Source: Actinomadura syzygii (GTDB lineage Bacteria > Actinomycetota > Actinomycetes > Streptosporangiales > Streptosporangiaceae). From it: 64,000 nt of DNA. The translations under genes and the position numbers were made by a program. A model generated the notes under the pieces. That model saw only the letters and a list, made by a program, of their open reading frames with translations, ran no database searches and was not told where the DNA came from. Below, one piece after another: positions 40,320-50,822 of the stretch (positions within the stretch are counted from its first letter, which is position 1; every line of letters starts with the position of its first letter). The stretch spans positions 482,695 to 546,694 of the forward strand of contig NZ_VSFF01000010.1 of the NCBI RefSeq assembly GCF_008085905.1, given 5' to 3'.

Positions 40320-41525
40320 ATGCTGTTCCGCGCCCGTACGGGGACGTTCCTGACCTTCGCGCTGGCAGGGCTGCTGACCGGAGTGTGGGTGGCGCGCATG
40401 CCCGCGCTGGCCGCCAAGTTCGGGACGAACGAGGGCGAGATCGGCATCGTCGTCCTCGTCTGGGGGCTCGGCGCGATCGCCGCCATGCAGGCGCTGCGCG
40501 GCGTGCTGGCCCGCGCGGGCAGCCGCGCCGCGCTGCGGGTGGCGCTGCCGCTGACCGGGGTGTCCTACGCGGCGGTGGCGCTCGCCCCGTCCTACGGCGT
40601 GCTGCTCGCCGCCGTCGTGCTGTTCGGCATGACGTTCGGGATCACCGACATCGCGATGAACGCGCAGGGCAGCGTGGTCGAGCGCGCGTACCGGCGGTCG
40701 ATCATGAGCGGCATGCACGCGGGCTGGTGCGTCGGCGCGATGAGCGGCGGGCTGTTCGGCGTCGCCACCGCCGCGGCCGGGCTCGGGTTCACCGAGACCG
40801 TGCTCGCCGCCGCGGTGCTGACGCTGCCCGCGGGCCTCGCGCTCGGCCGCACCTACCTGCCGGACCCGCCCGCGCCCGCCGCGTCCGGGACGGGCCGCCG
40901 CGCCCGCCGCCTGCCGCCCGCCGTGTACCTGATCGGCGTCCTCGGGTTCATCGCGTTCATGACCGAGGGCTCGATCGCCGACTGGAGCGGGCTGCTGCTG
41001 CACGACGAGATGGGCGCGACCGAGGCCGTCGCCGCGTTCGGCTACCCGATGTTCGAGCTGGCGATGCTGATCGGACGGCTCGTGGGCGACCGCGTCCGGA
41101 TGCGGGTCGGCACCCGGCGGCTGCTGATCGGCGCGGGCCTCGGCACCGCCGCCGGGATGACGGTCGTCGTGCTGGCCCCGGCGGCGCCCGTCGCCATCGC
41201 CGGGTTCTTCTTCACCGGCCTCGTGGTGTGCACGGTCGTCCCGACGACGATCTCGCTGGCCGGGGCCGTCGCGCCGGACCGTCCGGCCGCGGCCGTGGCG
41301 CAGGTCGGCGCGATGGGCTACGGCGGGCTGCTGCTCGGCCCGGTCGTCGTCGGCTTCCTGTCGGACGCCACGTCGCTGCGGGTCGGCGTCGCGACGGTCG
41401 TCGTGCTCGCGCTGCTCATCGCGGCGGGCGCCCGGTTCGTCCCGCTGCGCGCGCCGGGCGACGTCGCCGCCGTCCCCGCCGAGGCCCCGCCGACCGACGC
41501 CCGGCCCGAGCCCATCGCCGCCTAA
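40320..41525 (+). CDS. MFS transporter
   Basis: 401 residues, about 12 membrane helices in two halves of six, with a basic central loop (SGTGRRARRLPPAVYLI). Helix 1-2 region GVWVARMPALAAKFGTNEGE and FGMTFGITDIAMNAQGSVVE match the YbjJ/FucP-like MFS branch often annotated as sugar or drug exporter. GAGGTGAACC precedes the ATG. Lies after tetR, so inducible efflux is the simplest reading; substrate unknown. Confidence 0.92.
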   Translation: MLFRARTGTFLTFALAGLLTGVWVARMPALAAKFGTNEGEIGIVVLVWGLGAIAAMQALRGVLARAGSRAALRVALPLTGVSYAAVALAPSYGVLLAAVVLFGMTFGITDIAMNAQGSVVERAYRRSIMSGMHAGWCVGAMSGGLFGVATAAAGLGFTETVLAAAVLTLPAGLALGRTYLPDPPAPAASGTGRRARRLPPAVYLIGVLGFIAFMTEGSIADWSGLLLHDEMGATEAVAAFGYPMFELAMLIGRLVGDRVRMRVGTRRLLIGAGLGTAAGMTVVVLAPAAPVAIAGFFFTGLVVCTVVPTTISLAGAVAPDRPAAAVAQVGAMGYGGLLLGPVVVGFLSDATSLRVGVATVVVLALLIAAGARFVPLRAPGDVAAVPAEAPPTDARPEPIAA

Positions 41526-41588
41526 CCCGCCGCACCGCCGCTCTGATCCGGTATAACCCGTTCTGGATCACGGTGATGGGGGCGGTGC

Positions 41589-43373
41589 ATGGGCGGGTGG
41601 CAGGTCCCGGGGTACAGCGAGCTGCGGGTGCTCGGCGAGGGCGCGCAGGGCCGGGTCGTGCTGGCCCGGCACGACGCGACCGGGCGTCCGGCCGCGATCA
41701 AGTACCTGGCGGACGCGGTGGCCGGGGACGCCGGCTTCCGCGAGCGGTTCCGCCGCGAGGCGGACCTGCTGCGGCGGCTGCGCAACCCGTTCGTCGCGCA
41801 GATGTTCGGGCTGGTCGAGACGGCTGACGGCGCCGCCATCGTCATGGAGGCGGTGGACGGCGCGTCCCTCAAGGCGGTGCTCGCCGAGCGCGGCCCGCTG
41901 CCGCCCGAGGCGGCGCTGACCCTGCTCAAGGGGTCGCTGCTGGGGCTGGCGTCCGCGCACGACGTCGGCATCGTGCACCGCGACTACAAGCCCGCGAACG
42001 TGATCGTCCGGGGCGACGGGCTGAGCAAGCTGATCGACTTCGGGATCGCCGTGGACGCGGGCGCCGCCGGTCGCTCCGGGACGCCCGTCTACATGGCGCC
42101 CGAGCAGTGGCGGGACGAGCCCGCGTCCCCGTCCACCGACGTGTACGCGGCGGCCTGCGTGTTCTTCGAGTGCGTGACCGGGCGCCGCCCGTACGCCGCC
42201 GAGGACCAGGCCGGGCTGATGGGCCGCCACCTGACCGCGCCGGTCCCGGTGGAGGACGTCCCCGAGCCGCTCCGCCCGCTGATCCAGCGGGGCATGGCGA
42301 AGAACCCGTGGGAGCGTCCGCTCGGCGCGGCGGCGTTCGTCGCCGAGCTGGAGTCGGTCGCCTCCGGCGCGTACGGCGCGGACTGGGAGGGACGCGGCGT
42401 CCGGACGCTCGCCGGGGCCGCCGCCGCGCTGTCGGTGCTGTTCCCGCTGACCGCGCTCGGCCTCGGCTCCGGCGGCGCGGCGTCCGGCGCGGCCGGGGCC
42501 GCGGGGGCCGCCGGGGCGGCGGGCGCGGCCGGGAGCAGCGGCGGCGGCGCCGGGGCCGGGGCGCTCGGCGCGCTGGGCGCGAAGGGGACGGTGGCGATCG
42601 CGGGCGGGGCCGCCGCCCTCGCCGTGGGCGGCGGCGCGGCCGTCTACGTCGCGACCGCCGACGAGGCCCCGAAGCCGATCGTGACGCGGCTCGCCGCGCT
42701 GAGCGAGCCCCAGCGGGACATCGGCGACGGGAAGACGTTCCAGGCGCAGGGCCGCGTCGTCCAGGTCGCGGGCGGCGACGCGGCGCTCAACCGCAAGATC
42801 AACCAGGCGCTGCGGGCGCCGCTCGAACAGCGCTGGGCCAAGGTCCGCAAGGGCCTGGACGGCATCGGCCGGGGCGGGTACACCGACGTCGTGACGCCGC
42901 GGATCCTGATGCGCAACGACCGGCTGCTGTCCGTCTGGTACGGCGTGGAATTGCGCGGCGAGCGCGGGACGGGCTGGGACCAGTCGCAGGCCGCGACCGT
43001 CGACCTGCGGACCGGCGCGTCCTACCGGCCGCTCGACCTGTTCCGCGTCCCGTCCGACCAGGGCCTCAGGCCGCTGGACGGCAAGGTCAAGACGCACCTG
43101 CCGGACGGCGTCTACTGCTACAGCGACCGGACGTCCACGGGCGGGCCGATCCAGCCGGAGGGGACCGACGACCCGTCCAGGTTCGTCAAGACGGGCGACG
43201 TCACGATGGCTCTCACGCCGCAGGGCGTCCGCGTGGCGTTCTACGGGTCGATCCTCGGCTACGCCTCGGCGTGCGGGCTGCTGGACGTGGTCGTCCCGTA
43301 CGCGGAGATCGGCACGATGCTCAAGCCGACGCTGCTCGCGGCCGTGCCGTACCCGTCGCCCGCCCGCTCCTGA
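41589..43373 (+). CDS. Membrane Ser/Thr protein kinase with extracellular domain
   Basis: 594 residues. Kinase domain (about 8-260): LGEGAQGRVVLAR glycine loop, AAIKYL lysine, HRDYKPANVIV, DFGIAV and GTPVYMAPEQWRDEPAS, all intact. An Ala/Gly-rich stretch (GAAGAAGAAGAAGAAGSSGG) is followed by a membrane helix (TVAIAGGAAALAVGGGAAVY). The outer 260 residues, with DRLLSVWYGVELRGERGTGW and LDLFRVP, resemble the DUF3298/RsiV-type domain, a likely ligand or cell-wall sensor. Convergent with etfA. Targets unknown. Confidence 0.9.
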   Translation: MGGWQVPGYSELRVLGEGAQGRVVLARHDATGRPAAIKYLADAVAGDAGFRERFRREADLLRRLRNPFVAQMFGLVETADGAAIVMEAVDGASLKAVLAERGPLPPEAALTLLKGSLLGLASAHDVGIVHRDYKPANVIVRGDGLSKLIDFGIAVDAGAAGRSGTPVYMAPEQWRDEPASPSTDVYAAACVFFECVTGRRPYAAEDQAGLMGRHLTAPVPVEDVPEPLRPLIQRGMAKNPWERPLGAAAFVAELESVASGAYGADWEGRGVRTLAGAAAALSVLFPLTALGLGSGGAASGAAGAAGAAGAAGAAGSSGGGAGAGALGALGAKGTVAIAGGAAALAVGGGAAVYVATADEAPKPIVTRLAALSEPQRDIGDGKTFQAQGRVVQVAGGDAALNRKINQALRAPLEQRWAKVRKGLDGIGRGGYTDVVTPRILMRNDRLLSVWYGVELRGERGTGWDQSQAATVDLRTGASYRPLDLFRVPSDQGLRPLDGKVKTHLPDGVYCYSDRTSTGGPIQPEGTDDPSRFVKTGDVTMALTPQGVRVAFYGSILGYASACGLLDVVVPYAEIGTMLKPTLLAAVPYPSPARS

Positions 43374-43393
43374 GCGAACGGGCGACGGGGCCC

Positions 43394-44344
<951 letters not shown>

Positions 44345-44367
44345 TGTTCGCTAATCCCCTTCCTCGG

Positions 44368-45147
44368 TCAGACGAACTTCTTCGACGCGAGGAACTCGGC
44401 GATCTTCGCGCCGCCGTCGCCCTCGTCGGTGACGATCTGACCCTTCGCGCGGGGCGGCGCCTCGGCGAAGTCGACCACCTCGGTGGCCGCGTTCGCGAGG
44501 CCCACCTGGCCCGCGTCGATGCCGGCGTCGCCCAGGCCGAGCGTCTCGACCGGCTTCTTCTTGGCCGCCATGATCCCCTTGAACGAGGGGTAGCGCGGCT
44601 CGTTGATCTTCTCGACCACGCTGACCACCGCGGGCAGCGTCGCCTCGACACGGTCGAACCCGTAGTCGGTCTGCCGCTGGATCTTGATGGACGTCCCGTC
44701 GATCTCGACCTTGTTGGCGAGCGAGAGCTGCGGGACGCCGAGCCGCTCGGCGAGCATCGCGGCGAGCACGCCGGTGCGCGCGTCGGTGGACTCCGAGCCG
44801 AGGATCACGAGGTCGAACTCGGTCCGGCCGAGCGCCTGCTGGATCGCGTACGAGGTCTGCAGCGCGTCGGAGCCCGCGAGACCGTCGTCGAGGAGGTGCA
44901 CGGCCTTGTCGGCGCCCATGGCGAGGGACTTGCGGATCGAGTCGGCGGCCTTGTCGGGGCCCATGCTCAGAACGGTCACCTCGCCGCCGTGGGCCTCCTT
45001 GATGCGCAGCCCCTCTTCGATGGCGTACTCATCGAGCTCGTTGATGACACCGTCCGCTGCGGCACGGTCGAGCGTGCTGTCATCGGACTTCAGCTTGCGC
45101 GGGCTCTCCGTATCGGGAACCTGCTTCACCAGGACGACGATGTTCAT
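44368..45147 (-). CDS. etfB: Electron transfer flavoprotein beta subunit
   Basis: 259 residues. MNIVVLVKQVPDTESPRKL opens the protein; VLSMGPDKAADSIRKSLAMG, ILGSESTDARTGVLAAMLAE (AMP site) and VEIDGTSIKIQRQTDYGFDR follow, with the FAD-contact segment ATLPAVVSVVEKINEPRYPS and GIMAAKKKPVETLGLGD. GGGAGG lies upstream of the ATG. First gene of etfBA. The stretch upstream (45148-45338) holds no gene and should carry the promoter. Confidence 0.96.
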   Translation of the reverse strand: MNIVVLVKQVPDTESPRKLKSDDSTLDRAAADGVINELDEYAIEEGLRIKEAHGGEVTVLSMGPDKAADSIRKSLAMGADKAVHLLDDGLAGSDALQTSYAIQQALGRTEFDLVILGSESTDARTGVLAAMLAERLGVPQLSLANKVEIDGTSIKIQRQTDYGFDRVEATLPAVVSVVEKINEPRYPSFKGIMAAKKKPVETLGLGDAGIDAGQVGLANAATEVVDFAEAPPRAKGQIVTDEGDGGAKIAEFLASKKFV

Positions 45148-45338
45148 GGCCGGTGGCCGACCTCCCCTGCACTCAGTTGGCCGCTGAGGTCAGCGGCAGA
45201 GGTGCGCGGCCCTGGCGGGCCGACGCGGACGTGCGCTTTCGAAGTCACAGCCTGCCAAACACCCGAACGGGCTTCGGACCCGGGTCCCTGATTCGGCCGT
45301 GTCGGAATAATGTTACCCGTCAGTAGTGTACTCGCGAA

Positions 45339-46670
45339 TCAGAACCTGTTCACGGCGTTCTGCAACCGGTCCATCGTGCTCTCCAGGGACCGCTGGAGGC
45401 CGTACATCGGCGAGAAGCTCGGCGTGAGGGTCAGCGCGCCGAGCGCCGCCAGCAAGGCCAGCGCGCCGAGGACCGCGACCGCCGCGGCGATCCGCCGGGG
45501 GCGCCGCGCGACCGACAGGAACATCCGCTCCAGCTGCCGCTTCGGGGCGCTGACGCCGGGCGCCGTCCACAGCACGGCGGCGCCGGCCCCGGCCCCGAAC
45601 GCGCACGCGGCGAGCGAGTCGATCTCGCCGCCGACCGCCGTCGCCGCGACCAGCCCGAGCGGCACGGCGACCGCGACCGCCGCCGCGTACGGGACGGTCA
45701 GCAGCGTCCGGCCGAACGCCCACGCCCAGCCGCGGGCCGTCGTCCCGGCGACGCGGAGCAGCGTCACCGCGCAGAGCGACAGCACGAGCCCGGCGATCGG
45801 CGCCATCACCACGACGGCGACCGCGATGACCATCACCAGGGCCGTGAGGAGCCGCGCCCACCCGCGCGCCACCGCCAACTCCGGCGCGGGCCCGGCCGGA
45901 GCGGGGATCGGCGGGCGCGGGACGGGCGAGTGCGAGACGGGCGAGGGCTGGACGGGTGAGGGCGCCCGGCGCGGCGGCGGCGCGAGGGGCGGCGGGGTCC
46001 TGGTCTCCGGGCCGCCGGGCAGGACCAGCCCGGCCGCGGCCTCCACCAGCCCGGCCGCCGACGGGCGGGCGCCCGGATCGGCGGCCATGGCCGCCTCGAC
46101 GAGCGGGCGCAGCGCCTCGGGCAGGACGGCGGCGGGCGCGTCCGGCGTCCCGGTGGCGGCGAAGATCACGGTCGCGGCCCAGGCCCGGACGTCCCCGGCC
46201 GGACCGCCGCCCGCGCCGCCCGCGCCTTCCGGGCCGAGCGCGAAGTCGACGACGACGGGCGCGCCGTCCACGACGAGGACGGTCTCCGGGCCCAGCGCGC
46301 CGTGCGCGAGCCCCGCCCGGTGGACGGCCGCGAGCGCCTTGGCCAGCCCGGACGCCAGGCGGCGCAGCGCGTCCCCCGACATCGGCCCGTGCTCGGCGAC
46401 GGTCTCGGCGAGCGGCCGTCCGGGGACGAACCGCGACACGACATAGGGCGGGGACGCGGCCGGGTCGCCGTCCAGGACGTCCACCACGTAGGGGCTGAGC
46501 ACCTCGCGCATGCGGGCGATGTCGGGGACGGCGCCCGGCGGCAGCAGCCGGATCGCCACGTCGCGCCCGTCCGGCCCGGCCGCCCGGTGGACGGCCCCCG
46601 CGTCGCCGCCCAGCGGGGACAGCAGGCGGTAGGGGCCGATGTGCGCCTGGTGGCTCGTCTCGCCGCTCAT
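45339..46670 (-). CDS. Pseudokinase with C-terminal membrane domain
   Basis: 443 residues from ATG (46668-46670); GTG at 46682 is an alternative. The N-terminal 230 residues keep the kinase fold, but catalytic parts are lost: the glycine loop is LGGDAGAVHRAAG, the VAIK lysine is Arg (VAIRLLPPG), HRD-xK-xxN is LAHGALGPETVLV, and the activation loop with APE is replaced by a Gly-rich stretch. DFALG keeps one metal Asp. A Pro-rich linker leads to five or so membrane helices. This tail resembles that of the active kinase next to it (LWTAPGVSAPKRQLERMF against LCLAPGSGAPRRQLARIW). Probably a scaffold or regulator. Confidence 0.85.
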   Translation of the reverse strand: MSGETSHQAHIGPYRLLSPLGGDAGAVHRAAGPDGRDVAIRLLPPGAVPDIARMREVLSPYVVDVLDGDPAASPPYVVSRFVPGRPLAETVAEHGPMSGDALRRLASGLAKALAAVHRAGLAHGALGPETVLVVDGAPVVVDFALGPEGAGGAGGGPAGDVRAWAATVIFAATGTPDAPAAVLPEALRPLVEAAMAADPGARPSAAGLVEAAAGLVLPGGPETRTPPPLAPPPRRAPSPVQPSPVSHSPVPRPPIPAPAGPAPELAVARGWARLLTALVMVIAVAVVVMAPIAGLVLSLCAVTLLRVAGTTARGWAWAFGRTLLTVPYAAAVAVAVPLGLVAATAVGGEIDSLAACAFGAGAGAAVLWTAPGVSAPKRQLERMFLSVARRPRRIAAAVAVLGALALLAALGALTLTPSFSPMYGLQRSLESTMDRLQNAVNRF

Positions 46671-46719
46671 ATGTGTCGCCACCCTACCGACCCCGGCGCA
46701 CCCCGCCGGGGACGTCCGA

Positions 46720-48711
46720 TCACATGCCGGGGATGCCGGGGATGTCGGAGACGAAGTCGTGGACGTCGGAGCGCAGGCCCTCCAGGTCCTGGCTCATGCC
46801 GTCCAGCGGCGCCGTGTCGGGCGCCTGGTTCTGCGCGACGACGACCAGCACGGTCGCGAGGACCCCGAGGATCAGCGCGCCCGCGAGCGCGACCTCGGCG
46901 CGCGGGAACACCGCACCCCAGATCCGGGCGAGCTGCCGCCGCGGCGCGCCGCTGCCCGGCGCGAGGCAGAGCAGCCCGATCACCGCCATGGCGGAGTAGG
47001 CGATGGCGGTCGAGGCCGTCATCTCCGACCTCGCGAAGATCAGCACACCGAGCATGATCAGCCCGGCGGCGAAGCTCAGCGACGTCCACAGCAGCGTGGA
47101 CATCAGCGCGCCCGGCAGGTGCAGCGGCGTCCGGAACGCGGCGGCGACGGCGTCGCCCGAGCGCGGGCCGCGCCGGGTCTGCCGTCCCTCCATGCCCTTG
47201 GCGGCCTTGTCGGCCATCCGCAGGACGAGCACGCCCGCGACGGTGACGCCGACCGCGAACAGCGGCGCGAGGTGGGCGAACCCGAGCAGCGCCACCAGGA
47301 CGAGGAAGCTCAGCACCCGGTACCAGCCGTAGGGCTTCGGGCGGTCGCGCTCGGTGCGGGCGCGGTCCTCGACGCGGCGCTGCGCGTCCTGCGTCCGCGC
47401 GTCGTAGGGGCCGCCGCGCTGCAACTCGCCCGGCGGCTGGTGGGGCGGCGGCTGATGGGGCGGCTGATGCGGAGGCGGCCCGTACTGCGGCGGGTATCCG
47501 CCCTGGTCGTAGGGGTTCGGCGGGGGGTTCACCCGGGCGTAGCCGTGCTGCTGGTACCGCTCCCCCGCCCGGGTCGGGGCGGGCCCCGGCGGCGGGACGG
47601 GCGGCGGCGCGGCGGGCGGCAGCTGGCCGACGAAGTCCTTCGGCTGGGCCGGTGGCGGCGCGGGCGCGGGCGGCGGCGTCGCGGCGGCCGGGATCGCGGT
47701 CGACCCGGGCGTGGTCGGACGCGCCCGGACCTCCGACGGCGGCGGCGCGGCCAGCGGCATGGAGAACTGCCGCGAGTGGTCGGGCGCGGTCTCGTCGACC
47801 GGCTGCGACGCGCTCGGCTGGGACGTCGGCTGGGACGTGCTGGGTGAGGACGTCGCGGACGGCGCCGGGTAGTGGCGGTCGATCCGGGTCTGGTCGGTGA
47901 TGGTCGCTTCGATGTGGATGCGCCGGGTGAGCTGGACCAGGTTCACCGCGGTCGGGCGCTCCGCCGGATGCCGGGCCATCGCCGAGCGCAGCACGGGCAG
48001 CATCGCGTCCGGCACGCCCTCCAGGTCGGGCGTGCCCTGCATGATCTTGTAGAAGATCGACTCGAAGGTGCCGGAGCCGAACGGCGGGCGGCCGGTCGCG
48101 GCGTAGGCGACGGTCCCGGCCCAGGCGTGCACGTCGGACGGCGGCCCCGCGTCCTCGCCCTCGATGATCTCCGGGGCGAGGTAGCCGGGGGTGCCGATGA
48201 CCATGCCGGTCGCGGTGAGCCGGGTCGCGTCGGCGGCCTGCGCGATGCCGAAGTCGATCACGACGGGCTCGCCGTCCACGAGCATCACGTTGCCGGGCTT
48301 CATGTCGCGGTGGACGATCCCGGCCCCGTGGATCGCCGACAGCGCCGACGCCAGCCCGACGCCGAGCCGCTGGAGCCCCGGCCCGTAGATCGGCCCGGCC
48401 TCCTCGACGATCTCCTCAAGGGTGCGGCCGGGCACGTACTGGGTGACGATGTAGGGCTGGTCGGCGGTCACGTCGGCGTCGAGGATCTCCGCGACGTGCG
48501 GGCTGTGCACCCGGCGCATCGAGTCGACCTCGCGGGCGAGGCGGCGGCGCGCCGTGGCGTCCCCCGCGACCGCGGGCCGCAGCACCTTGATGGCCACGTT
48601 GCGCCCCTCGGGGTCGGCGCCGAGGTAGACGACGCCCATGCCCCCTTCCCCCAGGGTCTGGAGCACGCTGTAGTGGCCGATTCGGTCCCCGGACGTGACA
48701 GCTCCCCTCAT
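46720..48711 (-). CDS. Membrane Ser/Thr protein kinase (PknB-like)
   Basis: 663 residues from ATG (48709-48711). Kinase domain about 10-270 with every motif intact: LGEGGMGVVYLGADPEGRNV, AIKVLR, HRDMKPGNVMLVD, IDFGIAQ, GTPGYLAPEIIEGEDA and DVHAWAGTVAYAATGRPPFG. Then a 200-residue Pro/Gln/Ser-rich linker and four membrane helices (VLSFLVLVALLGFAHLAPLF.. to VALAGALILGVLATVLVVVA), ending in a short outer tail with heptad-like leucines. No PASTA repeats, so it is not a classical PknB. Lies 49 nt upstream of the pseudokinase, on the same strand. Confidence 0.93.
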   Translation of the reverse strand: MRGAVTSGDRIGHYSVLQTLGEGGMGVVYLGADPEGRNVAIKVLRPAVAGDATARRRLAREVDSMRRVHSPHVAEILDADVTADQPYIVTQYVPGRTLEEIVEEAGPIYGPGLQRLGVGLASALSAIHGAGIVHRDMKPGNVMLVDGEPVVIDFGIAQAADATRLTATGMVIGTPGYLAPEIIEGEDAGPPSDVHAWAGTVAYAATGRPPFGSGTFESIFYKIMQGTPDLEGVPDAMLPVLRSAMARHPAERPTAVNLVQLTRRIHIEATITDQTRIDRHYPAPSATSSPSTSQPTSQPSASQPVDETAPDHSRQFSMPLAAPPPSEVRARPTTPGSTAIPAAATPPPAPAPPPAQPKDFVGQLPPAAPPPVPPPGPAPTRAGERYQQHGYARVNPPPNPYDQGGYPPQYGPPPHQPPHQPPPHQPPGELQRGGPYDARTQDAQRRVEDRARTERDRPKPYGWYRVLSFLVLVALLGFAHLAPLFAVGVTVAGVLVLRMADKAAKGMEGRQTRRGPRSGDAVAAAFRTPLHLPGALMSTLLWTSLSFAAGLIMLGVLIFARSEMTASTAIAYSAMAVIGLLCLAPGSGAPRRQLARIWGAVFPRAEVALAGALILGVLATVLVVVAQNQAPDTAPLDGMSQDLEGLRSDVHDFVSDIPGIPGM

Positions 48712-48764
48712 CGTTTCGAAAACCCTACCTTCCGTGGATCGCGTCCCCGCGGAACCGCCGCCCG

Positions 48765-49571
48765 TCACGCGGCGGACGCGCCGCCGCGTCCCTCGGCCAG
48801 GGCGCCCGCGAGCCGGCGCGCCGTCGGCCGCCGGGCCGGATCGCGCCGGAACGCGCTCCGCAGCAGCCCCGCGAGCGGTTCGGGGACGCCGTCGAGATCG
48901 GCCTGGCCGCGCAGGATGCGGAAGCACACGCCGTGCAGCGAGCCCCGTCCGAAAGGCGGCCGCCCGGTCGCGGCGCAGGCGACCGTCGCGGCCCAGGAGA
49001 ACACGTCGGAGGCGGGGGTGGCGCGCTCGCCCTCGATCAGCTCGGGGGCGAGGTAGGCGGGCGTCCCGACGACCATGCCGCGCTTGGTGAGCTGCTCGGC
49101 GCCCGCCTCGTGCGCGATGCCGAAGTCGATCAGCGTGGGCCGGTCGCCCATCACGATCACGTTGCCGGGCGCCACGTCGCGGTGCAGCACGCCCGCGTCG
49201 TGGACGTCGGCGAGCCCGAGCGCGAGCCGCCGCGCGAACCGGGCCAGCCGGTCGCGGCGCAGCGGCCCGTACGCCGAGATCAGGTCGTTCAGCGGGCAGC
49301 CGGGCACGTACTGCATGACCACGTACGGCCGTTCGGCGGTGACCTCGCCGTCGAGCAGGCGCGCGACGTAGCTGCTGCGCACCCGCCCCTGCGCGGACAG
49401 CTCCCGCGCCAGCCGCGCGATCGCCTCCGGCTCTCCCCTGAACTCCGGCCTCAGCTCCTTCACCGCGACCTCGCGGCCGCGGGGATCCATGGCGAGGTGC
49501 ACCACGGCGGTGCTGCCCCGTCCGATCTCGTCCAGCAACCGATAGCCGCCCAGTCGCCGATGCGTCCCCAT
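48765..49571 (-). CDS. Soluble Ser/Thr-type protein kinase
   Basis: 268 residues, kinase domain only, no membrane helix. YRLLDEIGRGSTAVVHLAMD glycine loop, VAVKELRPE lysine, DFGIAH and GTPAYLAPELIEGERA are intact. The catalytic loop is HRDVAPGNVIV: the Lys after HRD-x is Ala, which in eukaryotic-like kinases is the tyrosine-kinase-type pattern (HRDLAARN). AAGGATTC precedes the ATG. First of three same-strand kinase-fold genes (this, the 663-residue kinase, the pseudokinase), with 53 and 49 nt gaps. Confidence 0.9.
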   Translation of the reverse strand: MGTHRRLGGYRLLDEIGRGSTAVVHLAMDPRGREVAVKELRPEFRGEPEAIARLARELSAQGRVRSSYVARLLDGEVTAERPYVVMQYVPGCPLNDLISAYGPLRRDRLARFARRLALGLADVHDAGVLHRDVAPGNVIVMGDRPTLIDFGIAHEAGAEQLTKRGMVVGTPAYLAPELIEGERATPASDVFSWAATVACAATGRPPFGRGSLHGVCFRILRGQADLDGVPEPLAGLLRSAFRRDPARRPTARRLAGALAEGRGGASAA

Positions 49572-49660
49572 GAATCCTTAGACGCCGGAAACCGGGCCGA
49601 CGTTCCGGACAAAACGGACCATCGGCCGAACCGGCGGCCAGGGCCGGTCAGTCGGGCCGG

Positions 49661-50611
49661 TCAGCCGCGGCGGGCCGCCTGGCGGGCGCGGCGCTCCTCG
49701 CGGCGCGTCTCGAACCTGGTGGCGGCGGCGTCGAGGCCGCCCAGGAACTCGCCGAGCTCCTCCAGCGCCTTCGCCCCGTCCCCGGACAGGTCGGCGCGGT
49801 CGAACACGTTCCACTTGCGCAGCACCGGGACGAGCACGTCGTCGTGGTGGAGCCGCAGGTCGTAGATCCCGGCGTTGGCGATGATCACCGACTTGCGCAT
49901 GAAGCCGTCGATGCTGTGGCCGGGCATCTGGAACCCGGTGACGACGTCGGTGATCGCCCGCATCGTCGCGTTCGGCTCGGCCTCCAGCGCGGCGGCCATC
50001 AGGTTCCGGTAGAAGATCATGTGCAGGTTCTCGTCGGCCGCGATCCGGGTCATCATCTGCTCGCAGAGCGGGTCGCCGGACGCCCGTCCCGTGTTGCGGT
50101 GCGAGACGCGGGTGGCGAGCTCCTGGAACGACACGTACGCCGCGCCGTGCAGGAACGAGTCGCCGTGGTCGGCCTCGTAGCCCGCCTCCATGTGGTGCAT
50201 GCGGGCACGCTCCAGCGCGACCGGGTCGACGGCGCGGGTCACGGTCAGGTAGTCGCGCAGGGCGATGCCGTGCCGGTTCTCCTCGGCCGTCCACCGGTTG
50301 ACCCAGGTCCCCCAGGCGCCGTCGCGGCCGAAGACCGTGGCGATCGCCCGGTGGTAGCCGGGGAGGTTGTCCTCGGTGAGGAGGTTGACGATGAGCGACT
50401 CGCGCGCCTCGACGCTCAGCTTCGACTGCTCGATCGACCAGGGCTCGCCGTCCAGCGGACCGTCGAAGTCGCGGCCCTCGCTCCACGGCACGTACTGGTG
50501 CGGAAACCATTCCTTGGTCATCGACAGGTGCCGGTTCAGCTCCTTCTCGACCACCGGCTCGAGGTCGAGCAGAAGGCCGGTCTGGAGCTTCTCTTCGGGG
50601 GTCACGGACAT
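49661..50611 (-). CDS. Acyl-[ACP] desaturase (soluble di-iron)
   Basis: 316 residues. Inserts a double bond into an acyl chain on ACP, using O2 and reductant. Ferritin-like di-iron ligands appear in order: LTEDNLPGYH, WTAEENRHGIALRD (ExxH), AYVSFQELATRVSH and IAADENLHMIFYRN (ExxH). Same family as mycobacterial DesA1/DesA2 and plant stearoyl-ACP desaturase. AAGGAAACGC lies before the ATG. No ferredoxin gene is adjacent. Confidence 0.94.
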   Translation of the reverse strand: MSVTPEEKLQTGLLLDLEPVVEKELNRHLSMTKEWFPHQYVPWSEGRDFDGPLDGEPWSIEQSKLSVEARESLIVNLLTEDNLPGYHRAIATVFGRDGAWGTWVNRWTAEENRHGIALRDYLTVTRAVDPVALERARMHHMEAGYEADHGDSFLHGAAYVSFQELATRVSHRNTGRASGDPLCEQMMTRIAADENLHMIFYRNLMAAALEAEPNATMRAITDVVTGFQMPGHSIDGFMRKSVIIANAGIYDLRLHHDDVLVPVLRKWNVFDRADLSGDGAKALEELGEFLGGLDAAATRFETRREERRARQAARRG

Positions 50612-50822
50612 GCGTTTCCTTCACTGGACGACGTGGACGTACCGGACGGTGCCGCCGAGCGCGCGGCACGTGTCAGGGGCTGCCAGCAGGCCATACTCGC
50701 GAACCTACTCAACCGTAGGTTCGATCGTCGCCAGTGCGCGCGACCCGCGTCAAGTCGCCTCCGCGACAATCAGGGAGCGCCGAGTTTTGTAGACCCGGGC
50801 GAAGGAGAGGGTGTGCGTTTCG

